Source: Siphonodentalium dalli (lineage: Eukaryota > Mollusca > Scaphopoda > Gadilida > Siphonodentaliidae). From it: 64,000 nt of DNA. Shown here one piece after another: positions 22,861 through 35,421 of this stretch; position 1 is the stretch's first letter, and each line of letters opens with the position of its first letter. The stretch covers positions 247,007,474 to 247,071,473 of the forward strand of contig CP136065.1 in the NCBI GenBank assembly GCA_032622095.1. Direction: 5' to 3'. The notes below the pieces were generated by a model, which saw only the letters and a list, made by a program, of their open reading frames with translations, had not been told where the DNA came from and ran no database searches. Both the position numbers and the translations under genes were made by a program.

Positions 22861-23369
22861 ATCTGTAACACACTGTTCTGACTGGATCTGATTAATAATT
22901 ATGTAGATGAGGTCCAGCTGTTAGCCACGAATGGATGATCAGGAATATTCCATGGTATAACATGTTGTAATGAATGTAGTGAAGTTAGACGTCAAAATAA
23001 ATGATGAATTAAACAAATTTCCTCTACAGCTGATGGTGGTTAGCAGGAAAAATTGTAAGTACACTTATTTTACTTATTTTGATGTTTTTTCACACAGTTT
23101 ATGGTTCCTCAATGTTTATATACAGAACCAAATGACAACATCCCAACAATAACTCTTCAAATTGTTAAAAAAAACACAATAATATGATTCCTTGACTTTA
23201 TCTACATGTACTTATATTACCTTTGCTCTTCAGAACTTGGCTTAAATTATCGACTGACATACTTAATAATATTACATTTAGATATTCGCAATTTGTTGAT
23301 GGACTGAGATCCCCATCAGTGGCCATATAATAGGGGTACCATTCCCACAACCCCTAGCAGAAACCCTGC
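22861..23369. other. No feature seen
   Basis: This is AT-rich intron upstream of the 46-bp array. No splice-supported frame or repeat was found. Confidence 0.4.
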
Positions 23370-23589
23370 TTATAGATGTAGAATCATGCCTCCCTCCCCA
23401 GCCTATAGTCCCTATATTATAGATGTAGAATCATGCCCCCTCCCCAGCCTATAGTCCCTATATTATAGATGTAGAATCATGCCCCCTCCCCAGCCTATAG
23501 TCCCTATATTATAGATGTAGAATCATGCTGACCTGTTGACACTTTGAAGTGTCCTAGGTTGCAGGATTCCATCCATGTTTCTGTTTTAC

Positions 23590-23615
23590 CGGGATGTGAC
23601 CGAACTATTCTCTGT
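23590..23615 (-). CDS. Exon 7, 26-nt microexon
   Basis: This is a 26-base segment between a strong acceptor (a long T-rich tract ending CTCCAG) and a CCCG|GTAAAA donor. Entered in phase 2 after exon 6 it reads GQRIVRSHPG and leaves in phase 1, exactly what exon 8 needs. Exons 6 and 8 do not fit each other directly. Support is only splice consensus and phase, so transcript evidence would decide. Confidence 0.5.
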
Positions 23616-24149
23616 CTGGAGAAAGCCAAAAAAAGAACAAACGTCAATAACATTGTAGCTCATTCCTGTCTCAAAAAGATCTGATTTAATATTCGCTGGC
23701 TGTGAAAGAAGAGAATTGAGTATGGCTAACATAGACTGGTAAGTTATCTTTATTGAGTAAGGCTGACATAGACTGGTAAATTATCTTTATTGAGGAAAAG
23801 TATCAATGACACTGTAGCTCATGCTTCACTGGGTTTGAACTCACTATTCTGTAACTCTCTTGCTTGTAAAGAAGTCAGAAATTTGATTTAAAATCCCATG
23901 TTATTTACATCTGGGGGGTGTTTTATCAAGTTTTATTATCTGAATCTCATCTGGTATGGGAATTGGTATAAACTTATTTGCCATTAATAATTACAATACA
24001 TTTCAATTCAAGTTGAATATCTATCACTAAAATATGCATTCTGATTGGTCAAGATCGGTTGCCTTTATTTTGATTCATCACCACCAAATACGTCACAGCA
24101 CAGCCAGGAGTTGTGTAATCAAGCGCGACCGCAAGTTGTTTATTAGCGA
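23616..24149. other. Intronic, small tandem pair
   Basis: A 42-bp pair (TAACATAGACTGGTAAGTTA versus TGACATAGACTGGTAAATTA, 23715-23800) and two phrases like the pearl-like end (CATTGTAGCTCATTCC and CACTGTAGCTCATGCT) are visible. No gene. Confidence 0.4.
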
Positions 24150-24602
24150 TTAACCCTTTACCCAACAGAACGGCCCTGTGCCAATACATTCTCTTATATA
24201 TGCGAGTCGACCATAGGTCGCCTCGCATATATAAGAGAATGCATTGGCTTAACACATATTAAAAATGATAAAATAGTCAAAGAATGTAGAAAAATATTAT
24301 AAAAATTGTTAAAAAATGTAAGAAAAAATTATAAAATTGTTAAAGAATGTAAGAAAAAATGGTAAAAAGTGTTAAAAAAAGATTTTTTTAGGCCAATGCA
24401 TTCTCTTATATATGGTCGACTCGCATATATAAGAGAATGCATTGGCACAGGGCATAACTGTAACCATCACAATGTGGTCAATGAACAGGTTCCAATGATA
24501 TCCATATTTGTATGGTGTTATTGAGACAGACCGAAGATATTTTAGGCTGTTGTTGAAGCTTAATTTGGGCGTTTTTGGCCATTTTGTTGGGTAAAGGGTT
24601 AA
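24150..24602. mobile_element. TTAA MITE, family E (TIR CCCTTTACCCAAC), copy 1
   Basis: TTAA|CCCTTTACCCAACAG opens and GTTGGGTAAAGGG|TTAA closes it. Inside are two palindromes with arms GCCAATGCATTCTCTTATATA and a GCGAGTCGACC centre. TTAA duplications and CCCTTT ends match piggyBac-type mobilisation. It carries no frame. Confidence 0.88.
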
Positions 24603-24733
24603 CAGGAAGATGTTTGGGGAATGATTCGGAGTAACCCAATGGAATGTGTAACCAAAGAGTTGATGCATGTCAAAGGAGATCTCACTTCACGGCATGTAAT
24701 GAAAAAGAGTGATTTTTGAGCAGTTTCTTTTCA

Positions 24734-24900
24734 CCCTTTCCATACTGAATGGATTCTCCCATTCAGCTATAAAAGCATACATTGGATTGGTCTATTATTC
24801 AATTAAAGGGATGTTAAGGATATATGAGCAGACGACAGCCAGACGAAATGATAATACAAGTGCAAAATAATTCATATTCAATGATGGGAACAGTTCAAAT
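24734..24900. mobile_element. TTAA MITE, family D, left part only
   Basis: CCCTTTCCATACTGAATGG and ATTCTCCCATTCAGCTATAA match family D. The right half cannot be found. Confidence 0.6.
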
Positions 24901-24902
24901 CT

Positions 24903-26080
24903 CTGAATGATAATGACAATAGGATATGCACCATATGTGGAGAATATTTAGGAGACAAATACCATTTAGGTATTATATGCAGTCATTTGGATGAAATCAG
25001 AAAATAATATATCCCTGAATACTTTTTTCCCCTATCTCTTCAAAATATAAGCCTCATAAAAAGACTATGCATATTCCTAAGGTGTGCCTTTAACAAGACA
25101 GTCAATGACTGTGGGGTCGCTCACCAGACAGCAAAGACTGATAAGACTGGGACTCTTGAGACCAAAACAGTTAGCACTTTTCATAATCACTTTAAAAGAA
25201 GTAGATTTAAACAGGATATGTGGCTAGAGAGACTTCAAGTATGTAGCTTGGTAAAAAACCACCTTGAAATTGCCAACTGTACACTACTGATCACCTCCCT
25301 CCTCCAGCTCAACAAGTCCCCTCCCGACCGGGATCCAGACTCCCAAGTCTTAGGTTGGAATTTCACAACCGACACCTCAAACTTTCTCAATTGTTGGAAA
25401 TTTCCAATCTCACAAGCGCCTTTTTCTAAAACCATTTAAACATGCTTGAAGCCCAATTATCCATGGACCCAAAACACAATACATGTATGTCAGACCAATC
25501 AGTCAGGTGGTTCCAAGGTAGATGTTTTAATGAATTTGGTATTTCTATGATTTTATTGGACACAAAAGTGTTAACTCCCCATAGACTGCCATTTCTTGAC
25601 AGGTTGACCTCATTTTAACAAATCTGTATCTCAGTTACTAAAGGATCTTCCTGATTCCTCCATACTATATGTAAGCTAAATAGTCCAAAATCCCTTGAGA
25701 AGACATTTTAAGAATTACTATAGAGACATATAGTTATGTCCCTGGTCCCACCCTTTTAACCTGGTGACCCCATCTGAATAAATTTGACTCCCAGACACCA
25801 AAGAACCCTTCATACATATCATAAATATAAGTCAATGGCCCTTGTGAAGGAAGCATATTAAGAGGGAAACTGTCCTTCGCTTGGCCCCTATTTGACCAGG
25901 TGACCCCATTAAAAAAATCTGAATTGCAGTCAAGGAAGAACATTCCATTCTATATAAGCCAACTAGTTTTTGCAAACATATTTTAAGAATTACTATGTAG
26001 TGAAATAGTTAAGTCTCTTGCTCTGCCCTTATTTGACTTTGTGATCCCATTTTCACAAATCTGATAAGGATAAAAATTAA
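24903..26080 (+). repeat. Family B Helentron/pearl-like units, old
   Basis: From about 25540 to 26060 there are diverged 140-150-bp units (AGTTATGTCCCTGG, GTGACCCCATTTGAA, CATATATAAGC-like). The end module is missing here. The earlier part shows nothing. Confidence 0.45.
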
Positions 26081-26082
26081 GT

Positions 26083-27190
26083 TCCCCAGTTGAAGTTGGT
26101 GATATTCACCCATTGGGCACCTCATTTATGAATTTTATCTTCTGCAAATTAGGGGATATAGAAAATTCCTAGAAGGGAAATTTAACTAACAACAATGTAA
26201 ATTTGATACTATAGATACTTCCCAGAAGATGAGGCCTAAGCAGAATGAGGTAGTCAGAGGGTGAATTTGGTGATGCTAGCCTGCTGTGCCGGATAGCATC
26301 ACAAAAAGCGTGTCTGTTCCTGCATTGTATATGCCTGGCCTCAAGCAACACAATGTATTATACAACAAGCCTTGAAATAGTGTGATAGTGTGTCTGTCAT
26401 TTGCAGAGTGAGGTCCCCAGAGGGTGAATTTAGTGACGCTAAATTCACCCTCTGGGGACCTCATTCTGATAAAGTCCTCAACTGCTATGGAAGACCTAGA
26501 ATAAAATTGAATTTCCCCAGTTGAAGTTGGTGATGTTCACCCATTGGGCCCCTCAATTATGAATTTTATCTTCTGCAAATTAGGGGATATAGAAACTTCC
26601 TAGAAGGGAAATTTAACTAACAACAATGTAAATTTGATACTATAGATACTTCCCAGAAGATGAGGCCTAAGCAGAATGAGGTCCCCAAATGGTGAATTTG
26701 GTGATGCTAGCCTTGAATCAAGCTTTGAAATAGTCTGTCTGTTATTTGCAGAATGAGGTACCCAGAGGGTGAATTTAGTGAGGCTATCCTGCACAGCGGG
26801 CTAGTATCACTAAATTCACCCTCTGGGGACCTCATTCTGATAAGGCCCTCAACTGCTATGGAAGACCTAGAATAAGATTGAAGTTCCCCAGTTGAAATTG
26901 GTGATGTTCACCCATTGGGCACCTCAATCATGGATTTTATCTTCTGCAAATTAAGGGATACAGAAACTTCCTAGAAGGGAAATTTAACTAACAACAATGT
27001 AAATTTGATACTATAGATACTTCCCAGAAGATGAGGCCTAAGCAGAATGAGATCTTGAGACTCTAGATACTTCCCAGAAGATGAGGCCTAAGCGGAATAA
27101 GGTTCTCAGAGGGTGTATTTGGTTATGCTAGCCTGCTGTGTAGGATAGCGTCACTAAATTCACCCTCTGGGAACCTCATTCTACAAATTC
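26083..27190. repeat. Tandem block of about 400-bp units, each with a fold-back hairpin (family K)
   Basis: Three units start TTCCCCAGTTGAAGTTGGTG (26090, 26513, 26885) and contain GATACTTCCCAGAAGATGAGG. Each ends in a palindrome with arms AATGAGGTCCCCAGAGGGTG and AATTTAGTGATGCTAGCC and a TGCTGTGC-like turn. Other palindrome copies are 29540-29631 and 29644-29734, with a single arm at 42975-43010. Confidence 0.8.
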
Positions 27191-27579
27191 CAGGCACTCT
27201 TTGAGAAAATGAAATTAATCTGATTTTAATGACCACTGAGTGATAATATAAACAACAAGGGTGCTTCATTCATAACACCATTAATCTCATTTAAATTATG
27301 GATGACATGAATACACTCCCTGGGGACTCTGTCTAAGGCTGCAGAAGCTCTCTTTATCTCTCTATCTGCCTTGTCATGTGTCATGTCTATCAGTTCATAG
27401 GAGAGTTGCCTTGTAATGGGAATTTAAATAAATATACTTTATTTACCTGTGAGTTAGGATATGAGATAGGGTGGAATGCTGTTGGTTGGGGGTGGGGTTC
27501 TGGGTCATGTGGGGGGGGGGTGATATTTTTTGTTTGTATGTTAAATTGATCAAGGAGTTCCTGAATTTTTTATTATTTT

Positions 27580-28407
27580 TTGGGGAATTATGGCCCTGGC
27601 TCCACCACTATTTGACCCAGTGACCCCATTTGAACAAATCTGAACCCCAGTCATTCAATGACCCAACATACCAAATATAAACTAAATCGGCTTAATGGTT
27701 ATTGACAAGAAGTCGTTATAAGAATTACCAAGGAGGAATATAGTTATGGCCATGGTTTCGCAACTGTTTGACACAGTGACCTCATTTGAACAAATATTAA
27801 TGACAGTCACCTAGGGAACATCCACCCCAAATATGATCAAAATGCAAAAATGTAATTTTTTGGTTTTTAGAGTTATGTCCCTGGCTCTGCCCCTAATTGA
27901 CCCAGTGACCCAATTTGAACAAATCTGATTCCCAGTCACCCAAGGTCCCTCAGTACCAAATATAAGCTAATTCGGCCCAATATTTTTGTAGAAGAAGTCA
28001 TTGTAAGAATTACTATGAGTTATGGCCCTGGTTTCTCAACTAATTGACCGGGTGACCTCATTTGAACAAATCTGAACACCAGTCACCCAAGGACCCTCCA
28101 TACCAAATATTAGCTAAATCGGCACAATGGTTATGGACAAGAAGTTGTTGTAAGAATTACTGTGGAGGAATAGAATTATGGCCCTGGTTTCGCAACTATT
28201 TGACCCAGTGACCTCATTTGAACAAATCTGAATGAGAGTCACCTAGGGAACATCCGCACCAAATATGAACCAATTTGGTATGATGGTTTCAGAGGAGAAG
28301 ATGTTTTTAAAAAAAGTTGACGGACGGACAGACAGACGGTACGGACGACGGACGAGGAGTGATGACTATAGCTCCACCGGAGACTTCGTCTCAGGTGAGC
28401 TAAAAAG
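27580..28407 (+). mobile_element. Helentron/pearl-like element, family B, right part
   Basis: Five units of 133-155 bp (GAGTTATGGCCCTGGTTTCG, GTGACCTCATTTGAACAAAT) are followed by an ACGG-rich stretch (GACGGACGGACAGACAGACG, 28319-28350) and the hairpin end GCTCCACCGGAGACTTCGTC + TCAGGTGAGCTAAAA. No frame. Confidence 0.65.
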
Positions 28408-28703
28408 GTGTCTTATTGTTATTCTATATGAGCGAAATCATTTATTGTTATGGGTGAACAGATGTAATTATCATACTTGTTAAGTTAATCGCCTATTATT
28501 GTGTAATCTAATTTAATTACTGCTGTATATATAAACATGCATGTGTATATGAAATGAACAATGATGAATGTGAATCCAAGTTTGTGTACATAGTGTCTAT
28601 ACGTTTTGCTTGTTTCACTGTTATGTGACTTTTGCAATAAATCAATCAAGATAATAAGTTCTAACAAATGCCCTACCTATGATTGTTTGTTGAACTTACT
28701 ATC

Positions 28704-29451
28704 TTAACCCTTTACCCAACAGAACGGCCCTGTGCCAATGCATTCTCTTATATATGCGAGTCGACCATAGGTCGCCTCGCATATATAAGAGAATGCATTG
28801 GCTTAACACATTAAAAATTATAAAATTGCTAAAGAATGTAAGACAAAATGGTAAAAAGTGTTAAGAAAAGTAGTTTGTGTCAGACTCCGTTTCCCAATCC
28901 AACTTTTTTACATTTTGGAGTTGCAGATTTATTATGTAAACAATAGCACGTGCTTGCTTTCTATTAAAAATAGAGCTTTGAATGTGCATTGAAAGTACTT
29001 AGTTTAATGTTCTTTGATAAAACAAAGATCTGCATGAGCAACTAATACTTTCCAAACTCATTTAACCCTTTACCCAACAGAAGGGCCCTGTGCCAATGCA
29101 TTCTCTTATATATGCGAGTCGACCATAGGTCGCCTCGCATATATAAGAGAATGCATTGGCTTAATACATTAAAAATTATAAAATTGTTAAAGAATGTAAG
29201 AAAAAATGGTAAAAAGTGTTAAAAAAAGATTTTTTTTAGGCCAATGCATTCTCTTATATATGCGAGGCGACCTATGGTCGACTCGCATATATAAGAGAAT
29301 GCATTGGCACAGGGCATAACTGTAACCATCACAATGTGGTCAATGAGCCGGTTCCAATGATATCCATATTTGTATGGTTCTATTGAGACAGACCGAAGAT
29401 ATTTTAGGCTGTTGAAGCTTTATTTGGCCGGTTTGTTGGGTAAAGGGTTAA
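28704..29451. mobile_element. Composite of two family E elements around a captured 200-bp segment
   Basis: The left part (28708-28860) is the first third of family E, ending at an internal TTAA. The middle (28861-29061) is non-element sequence also present at 31515-31715. The right part (29062-29451) is a whole family E copy. TTAA bounds the entire unit, which sits inside a family D MITE, splitting it (28650-28703 and 29452-29500). Confidence 0.8.
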
Positions 29452-29511
29452 CATTTCCTAAGGGATAACTACTCATCAATGAGTATTAGTACAGAATATG
29501 TTTTCTAATCA

Positions 29512-29763
29512 AGCCTTGAAATAGGGTGTCTGTCATTTGCAGAATGAGGTCCCCAGAGGGTGAATTTAGTGATGCTACCCCCGCATAGCAGGCTAGCATC
29601 ACCAAATTCACCCTTTGGGAACCTCATTCTGCTGAGGTGTAAGCAGAATGAGGTCCCCAGAGGGTGAATTTGGTGATGCTAGCCCACTATGCGGGGTAGC
29701 ATCACTAAATTCACCCTCTGGGGACCTCATTCTGCAAATGACAGTCACCCTATTTCAAGGCTT
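29512..29763. mobile_element. Nested fold-back, family K (two hairpins inside a larger inverted repeat)
   Basis: AAGCCTTGAAATAGGGTGTC at the left is mirrored by CACCCTATTTCAAGGCTTG at the right. Between them stand two complete K hairpins in tandem. The outer repeat also appears at 26359-26400. Confidence 0.7.
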
Positions 29764-30399
29764 GCCCTGGTACCTTGAGATTTCAAAGAAAACAAATAAG
29801 TACCCAAATGTAACTTTAACTGATAGGTAAAGTAACCAGAAGTAACCACATGTGCCTATGTACCCATGGGTTGTAAAGTAGTTCTGGGGATATGTTTTAT
29901 AATTTGTACCCAATGTACCCTACGCAACAACAGGGTACAAATGTTATGTTTTTTATTTGGCATACCAAAATTTGCCATATATGTGGGGTTCACAAACTGC
30001 TTTCATGCTTGAATCGCTGAATACGCAACTAAACAGAGTACATTTATCTCCTGCGTCTTTGACATCTCACTTGGTACGAGACTCAAGGCAGACTAATATG
30101 TCACAAAACTATTATAATTCACTGTTAGCAACCAGAACACTTGATTATATACCCGGTCACAATGGACGACCCATAATGGTTACTAGGAGATGAAATCGGC
30201 TGCTAAATTAATTTAGCAATTCATTTTACAGCTGTGACTGTGGGATCACACACACAAGAACATACCTTGTTCTTGTCTTGAAATGCACAAAAATATGGAA
30301 AGATCTCATTCCCGACTAAAATAATAATTGAAGCACATGTTGTGACTGTTTGTCATATTTAAATATTTGACATCTTCGTGACTTATCTATTCAATCCCA

Positions 30400-30925
30400 G
30401 TATGTGGATCAAGGACAACTTGTCTGACAGGGAAAGTAATTCTTACCCGGTATGTGGATCGAGGTACACTCCCCTGACAGGGAAAGTAATTCTTACCCGG
30501 TATGCGGATCGAGGTAGACTCCCCGGACTGGAGGAAGTAACTGCTGCATATCCCCGGTGAGGTATCCGTCAACAGTGAAACGCAGGTTAACTTGGGTACT
30601 GCACAAATCAGCTAGAGATATCGGCCTGAAATCAATAGTTATGAGAGTTAACTGGTTAAATCAGATAGAGATATCGGCATGAAATCAATAGTTATGAGAG
30701 TTAACTGGTTAAATCAGATAGAGATATCGGCCTGAAAACAATAGTTATGAGAGTTAACTGGTTAAATCAGATAGAGATATCGGCCTGAAAGCAATAATTA
30801 TGAGAGTTAACTGGTTAAATCAGATAGAGATATCGGCCTGAAAGCAATAATTATGATAGTTAACTGGTTAAATAAGTGAGAGATATCGGCCTGAAAGCAA
30901 TAGTTATGAGTGTTAACTGGTTGCA
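30400..30925. repeat. Two minisatellites, 50-bp (3 units) and 53-bp (6 units)
   Basis: 30400-30545 has GGAAAGTAATTCTTACCCGG + TATGTGGATCGAGG three times. 30610-30925 has GAGATATCGGCCTGAAA, then CAATAGTTATGAGAGTTAAC, then TGGTTAAATCAGATA, six times. Both are in the large intron. Confidence 0.85.
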
Positions 30926-33254
30926 ACCAGCAAATCATTTATTAACAACCATAGTAACAATGTCATAAACTGCAGAAAAGACATTTTTGGTAGGTCACTG
31001 CGAATATAAGCACTATTCTTATAAAGTAATGATAAGTTATCAATAAAACTAGAATAATCGGTAATTAGAAGGAAAATATAGTAAAATTCAGGCCCCAAGC
31101 TAGGATGCGACTGAGGCGAAGTTTTCGCCTTGAAGCCGGCGACTTCGCCCTCGGATGTCCACAAGGCAAAAACGAAGTCGCCTTCCAAATTTAACAAAAC
31201 AGCTTGGGATTTACGGTAATTTTACTTGTTTTGCCAAAAAATATCTAGTATTAACAGTTCTAATGAGGTATTTTTAATAATAAATTGTATATTGTGTCCT
31301 GTATCCAGATATTCTAATCATATTGAGTGCTTTTGGAAACAGTAAATTGCGCTTTGTAACGAAGTTTATGATGAGCTACCAGCTGCACGTTAGCCGTTAC
31401 TTTGTTCTGTCGGGTCATTGTGTAACCGCAAATTGTATAGCCATGTGTGGTCACCATGCTGTCTATTTAATGTCTATGCATTTAAACTCTAAAAATATCA
31501 ATGAATTTTTTATTTTAAGAAAAGTAGTTTGTGTCAGACTCCGTTTCCCAATCCAACTTTTTTACATTTTGGAGTTGCAGATTTATTATGTAAACAATAG
31601 CACGTGCTTGCTTACTATTAAAAATAGAGCTTTGAATGTGCATTGAAAGTACTTAGTCTAATGTTCTTTGATAAAACAAAGATCTGCATGAGCAACTAAT
31701 ACTTTCCAAACTCATTTAACCCTTTACCCAACAGAAGGGCCCTGTGCCAATGCATTCTCTTATATATGCGAGTCGACCATAGGTCGCCTCGCATATATAA
31801 GAGAATGCATTGGCTTAATACATTAAAAATTATAAAATTGTTAAAGAATGTAAGAAAAAATGGTAAAAAGTGTTAAAAAAAGATTTTTTTTAGGCCAATG
31901 CATTCTCTTATATATGCGAGGCGACCTATGGTCAACTCGCATATATAAGAGAATGCATTGGCACAGGGCATAACTGTAACTATCACAATGTGGTCAAGGA
32001 GCCGGTTCCAATGATATCCATATTTGTATGGTTTTATTGAGACAGACCGAAGATATTTTAGGCTGTTGAAGCTTTATTTGGCCGGTTTTGGCCGGTTTGT
32101 TGGGTAAAGGGTTAAACAGGATTATTTTCTGTCAAAAGTGTGTTTGCAAATTACAATAATACAATTGATATTTTGTTGTCAATCTACTGGCTGCCCACTT
32201 GCTCTTACTTGGTTACAATGCAGGTATTTAAATAACCTGTTCGTGTATAGTATAAGCTCCACTGGTCTTTGTTAAGAAAACATTAATCACTATTGTAACA
32301 CAGCTATCCAACTCGTCAAGTTTATTGCTTTAATTGGATTATCATCAGACATCACTGATCATACCATAGATGTTGGTATTCAATAATAAACGCTTTAGAA
32401 ACAAAATTAAAAGCTTTTACAACTCCTTGATTAGTCCTTATTGTTTATTTTAACAGACACCCACATTACAGCAGTGACCAAAATCCATTTCCAAAAATTT
32501 CAAATTTACAATAACAATTAATTTCTTCAGATATTAAAAGTCATTAAGTCAACATTTTTTATTTATAAATAAACCGATATCTGAATATAAATAAGTGTTT
32601 CTTAAATTATGTTTTTCTTAAGTCTCTCCACTCTCTATTTTGGTCTGAAGTCTCCCTAAAATCTCCAGAGGGTGAAGTCACTTCTCCCTGTTTTCCAACC
32701 CTAGCTTGGGCCCTGAACCACATATGTAATCACTCAGGTTAGTGTTGAATGGCTAGTTGATTCGATTATCAAAGAAATTGTCCAGTCAATTAGATGAAAC
32801 AAATTCCCAACTTTGCCTACTGATCGCCACAAAGAGCAGAAATGTAAGTCTCAATTCAAATAATGAACAATCTTCAAGAAAATGATTCCCAAATTGTTCA
32901 AAGTTACAATTATTAACTCATTGTAGCGACCCTTGTTTGATGATGGTGACATGCTGCCACAATGCTAACTAGTAGAACTAACCTATTCATAACAATGTGT
33001 CTGCATGTTGTATAAACGTACATAACTCATTTGAACCTTCAAATTATGTCCATGTAATTTAGAGCATTATTCAAGTAGGTGTTACGTAAAGCACCAAGGG
33101 TCCCGGAACACATTGTCAAACGAAAGTTTTAGCACCAGTTCATGATCGGTGTATTTTGAATTCACGAATCCTGATTTCTTGACATGGTTAGCCACTCCAC
33201 TCGAAATTAATTTTTCTAATTATATCTGAATGGATTTCTTGTTATAAAAGGTCA
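30926..33254. other. Intronic, mostly unassigned
   Basis: Apart from 31515-32115, it contains short phrases (CTTCTCCCTGTTTTCC, GCTTGGGCCCTGAA at 32640-32715; CAAGCTAGGATGCGACTGAGG at 31095) that recur near 45540-45640 and mark an old dispersed repeat. A 107-codon frame at 31323 overlaps the duplicated segment and has no support. Confidence 0.4.
31716..32115. mobile_element. TTAA MITE, family E, copy 3
   Basis: A whole copy with TTAA at both ends, CCCTTTACCCAACAG and GTTGGGTAAAGGG. Together with 200 bp on its left (31515-31715) it is nearly identical to 28861-29451. Confidence 0.88.
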
Positions 33255-33631
33255 TTAAAGACATATTATGGACTTGTTCGGGTGTGCGAAACTGATAAGT
33301 TAGTACTCAGGCGCTATGCCAATATGGGGAATGTAGCATTCTACTAACATCGCTGAAAATTTCAAAGCAATCGACCATACCACTCCATAGAAAACATCGT
33401 CTGAACTGCGCTGAATTGTAAATATTTACATCTGGATTCGGGATGTAACTATCGGCGATAAACAAACACAAATGATTTCACCATCGAGAGTCATTGCATT
33501 TAATTAATATATCAGAATTACGGTGTGTGGTTTGGAAATTTGGATTAATATTCCTAAAAATAACTACTTTGAGCAAGATTATTCTCCATTTCTATCTGAA
33601 CACTCTACCGATGTGTTTAACATCATTTTAA
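33255..33631. mobile_element. TTAA-flanked element, family J, copy 1
   Basis: TTAA|AGACATATTATGGACTTG begins and ACATCATT|TTAA ends it. The terminal match is weak (AAAGACATAT versus AAAGTGATGT). A copy at 45844-46222 shares the whole length and the same boundaries, which proves the ends. Confidence 0.75.
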
Positions 33632-33840
33632 CTACATAGCTGTACTTTCAAAGTTTTGCAAAGCTGTGTTATCAAATCAACCTTCAATGAACTCACCTAT
33701 CTATGAGGTCATGACATGTTCAACCAATGAAAACTCACGTTTCACTCAGACAATATGGCTGAAGCAGTAAGAACTAAGACAGGCAACAAGGATTGACACT
33801 TTGACCTTCAAATGACCCTAAAATAAATCTTCATCATTGA

Positions 33841-34096
33841 CCCTTTCTATACTAATGTATTCTCCCATTCAGTTATAAAAGTATACATTGGATCGGTCTA
33901 TTATTCATCTGGAGGAATTTTCAGGAAAAATAAGCAGACGACAGATAGTATAAGTGCAGAAGGAATCCTATTTGTTAGAGGGAAATGTTCCGATAATAAG
34001 ATAAACAAACGACCTATGGTAATTTCTTGAATTTATTATCATAACACTTTCAAAGGGAACTACTTGTCAATGAGTATTTACTATGGAAAGGGTTAA
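33841..34096. mobile_element. TTAA MITE, family D, copy
   Basis: CCCTTTCTATACTAATGTATT on the left (target changed to TTGA), TTTACTATGGAAAGGG|TTAA on the right. The central hairpin is degraded. Confidence 0.75.
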
Positions 34097-34851
34097 CTGA
34101 TCATATGAGATGATTCAACCAATGAAAACTCACTTTTCACTCAGACAATATGGCTGAAGTTGTGTCCTCCAAATGACCTTGAGTGGCTGCACTTCACTAT
34201 TCTGCCTTAACACTTCATTTATTAACGGATCCCACACACTGGACTTCTTGTAGGATGCCTGCTCCTGAGTACTGTAAATATTAGACACATTTATCACACA
34301 TCGGACTTTAGATATGACAGCAATCTTCAATATTATAAACTCATGAGCGACAGAGAATTTTTTTTTATTTCGCAAGCACTCTTTTTATTATACGTGTTTG
34401 CAAAACAATTCACCATTTACAACAATACTTTTCCTTATAAACACCTTTAATTAATACATCAAAGCAAACAATTGGTCTATCCACTAACTCAAGCTTATCT
34501 CATAATTTCCCCATAAGTATGTCGAATTTCAACAAAACACAATTTTCACATGACATATAATAATCACACACACTCCACATTCACACAATTATCATCTGTA
34601 AGAATCATTGCATTTCGCCATACGGCTTACAAAAACTTATCCGAAGTTCATAAACCAATAACTGAAGTTGATACTTCATAAAAAGTGATGAACCACCTAC
34701 GTCACTTCAAGTCAACCATGGGCAAGCGCTCGCTACGTGTTGTACACTTTACAAATGCTATGAACCACTTATATACGCCACATTAATTACTCTGCTGGTC
34801 AAAATCTAATGACTCAATCGATATTCAAGTAATTTGTTAATTGAAGAAAGG

Positions 34852-35253
34852 TTAAAGGTACTCAATCCGAAAAATATTTGATTCGAGTTGAGGAACCCAT
34901 CAAACAAAGCTCAGAGTTATTAGATTTTGATTTTTGAAATTTGTTAATTTCTCGAGATGAGTACTAATAATTGCCGTCAATTTTGAAACCTGCTCGAGAT
35001 GAGTACACCAAAACTCTATTCAAACAGACAAGGATGGATAACTCTAAAATCAAGTGGTAATAATAACGCAATTTTGACTACGTACTGGGCCAGAAAGAAT
35101 TCCCGATAATGAAAAATAATAGATTTCTAAAATCGATATCTAACAAATCTGAGCTTTGATGGGTGACTTCCTCGACTCGAATCAAATATTTTTGACCCCC
35201 GAAGCCATTGAAATAGTAATTGAGATGAGTTTTATCGGATTGAGTACCTTTAA
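34852..35253. mobile_element. TTAA MITE, family N (TIR AGGTACTCAATCCGA)
   Basis: TTAA|AGGTACTCAATCCGAAAAAT and ATCGGATTGAGTACCT|TTAA. Complementarity continues inward over 100 bases (AATATTTGATTCGAGT, CATCAAAGCTCAGA) with one extra 45-bp stretch in the right arm. Confidence 0.85.
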
Positions 35254-35421
35254 CGCTTCTGATTCATGTGGATTTTAAAATATTCCTGTTGCGCATCAGT
35301 ACAAGTAAGTGAATCGTTGCTCACGCAAGCGAGTATCAAAGTGAGAAATTCTATATCCCACTATGGGGGATAACAATATTTATCTAACAGCAACTTTTTC
35401 TATTATCCAATGATGAGTGTA

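Noticed and set aside
24150-24602. E-family palindromes as rho-independent terminators or tRNA-like structures
   Set aside because: They recur in mobile elements with TTAA ends in a eukaryotic genome and show no tRNA boxes.
31323-31646. 107-codon plus-strand frame
   Set aside because: It overlaps the duplicated segment at a MITE and shows no conserved motif.
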